Below the pieces are notes generated by a model. It made no database searches. It was not told the DNA's origin and saw only the letters and a list, made by a program, of their open reading frames with translations. The position numbers and the translations under genes were made by a program. Source: Chrysomallon squamiferum (lineage: Eukaryota; Mollusca; Gastropoda; Neomphalida; Peltospiridae). Taken from it: a DNA stretch of 64,000 bases. The stretch spans positions 10,795,237-10,859,236 of the forward strand of contig CM022671.1 of NCBI GenBank assembly GCA_012295275.1. Reading direction: 5' to 3'. Shown here piece by piece: positions 63,010 through 64,000 of this stretch (positions within the stretch are counted from its first letter, which is position 1; every line of letters begins with the position of its first letter).

Positions 63010-63720
63010 TATCTGATCATTGCTTTTTCATCATCTACATAGTGCATAATAGTTTGGGATTAAGGAGGGTTTTTAAGGGGGGGGGGTGTCGATTTTTTTT
63101 TTTTTTTTTTATTTATGTTATTTTGGGGTTTTACTTGTAATATCTGGTTGTTGTACTATATATATTTTATATGTATATTTTGCATTTGCTCTTAGTATTT
63201 TATTTTTTTAATTTGTCTACACAGCAGGTGATTCAGGCCCTATTTATATTTTACTGGAGTTTATCATATTTTTGTTTATAAATATATGTATGTTGTTTAC
63301 TTGCTTTTAGTATCCGATTGTTAATGGGGTTTTATATTGTCTACACATTCGTAACATTATTAGATCCATGCTGTTATTTTTGGGGGTACTTTTTTTATTT
63401 AAACTCCTTTTATTATTATTTTTTTTTTTTTACTTATTTATTTATTTATTTATTTATTTTCAATTTATTTATTTATTTTTTTTTTTTTTTTCTTGCTTTA
63501 ATATCTGTTGTTTATTGTCAACACACCTGTTAATGGTATCTATTCTAGATGTTCTTGGGAGGGTTTATGTTTGTTCAATTATTTATATTATTATTAGTTT
63601 TTTTGTTATTATTTTTAGATTATCTGATGACTTGATAACAATGCCTGAATTAGGATGGTTTGTTAAATTATCTATACACATTTGGTTACTGTAGCATAAA
63701 GACAACTAATAAAATAAAAT
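63010..63720 (+). repeat. T/G-rich degenerate minisatellite, continuation after the hAT element
   Basis: The TATCTGATCATTG, ATTTTGGGGTTTT, TTGTCTACACA and GGTGATTCAGG phrases continue the array interrupted at 60,382. (TTTA)n and poly-T tracts are included. Confidence 0.75.
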
Positions 63721-64000
63721 AAAGTATCTGATACTAATGGCACTAACCTGAGTTCATTGTCAACTTTTGTGATTTCCTTCTGAGGCAGTTTTACCTTCCT
63801 TCAGATCTCTTATTTTCCATGTTCAGTTTTCTAATTGCAGGTTAATGAAAACAGAAAATAAATTATTTACATAATGATAAGATTAATTATTTATTTTATA
63901 ATTTCACTGAAAATATTAATATATTTTTTGCAAAAAGAAAAATGTGACTGAAATAAAATTTAATAAATTTCTTTAGGAAAAGAATCTGAAATTATATACG
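63721..64000. other. AT-rich DNA, nothing recognised
   Basis: No gene or repeat could be supported up to the window end. Confidence 0.5.

Noticed and set aside
57880-63110. Telomere-like TTTTGGGG strings
   Set aside because: They are irregular, interspersed with long T-runs, and not a tandem 6-8-bp repeat.

Overview
This window is AT-rich, gene-poor animal DNA made almost entirely of tandem repeats and decayed mobile elements. No complete host gene is visible. Introns with GTAAGT donors, a hAT-Buster transposon, an L1/Tx1-type LINE, a Tigger/pogo relic and a Ty3/gypsy integrase relic all point to a metazoan. An invertebrate such as a mollusc is plausible, but no diagnostic gene proves it.

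Layout. (1) 1-17,741 is a satellite of about 450 head-to-tail copies of a 39-bp unit; it runs off the left edge and ends at a 200-N assembly gap (17,742-17,941). (2) 17,942-24,240 is AT-rich DNA with several degenerate tandem repeats and simple repeats. (3) 24,484-25,881 (minus strand) holds three short, splice-bounded, frame-compatible segments that may be the 3' coding exons of an unrecognised gene. (4) 27,760-34,440 holds a Ty3/gypsy integrase relic and a multiply broken L1/Tx1-like LINE. (5) A 2.3-kb unit (called U here) occurs twice, at 34,693-36,999 and 41,111-43,447. The second copy splits a deleted Tigger-like element and is bracketed by a direct repeat of about 247 bp, one copy of which carries a clean micro-inversion. 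(6) 45,640-54,571 is a second satellite: diverged 38-39-bp monomers organised as an 11-monomer, 424-bp higher-order repeat (HOR), with less regular monomers on both sides. (7) 54,720-63,720 is a T/G-rich degenerate minisatellite with nested longer duplications, split by a nearly intact hAT-Buster element (60,383-63,001) that has an 8-bp target-site duplication.

The main discovery candidate is the relation between the two satellites. They lie 28 kb apart, have the same 39-bp period and the same orientation, and share a core box (CAGGAACATGGCAGTA). One array is a homogeneous simple array. The other has alpha-satellite-like architecture: diverged monomers, near-identical HOR copies and monomeric edges. 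A monomer at the right edge of the HOR array carries both the exact core and a 16-base string resembling the linker of the first satellite, so the two look like branches of one satellite superfamily. The very long open frames across the first array arise because 39 is a multiple of three; they are not genes.
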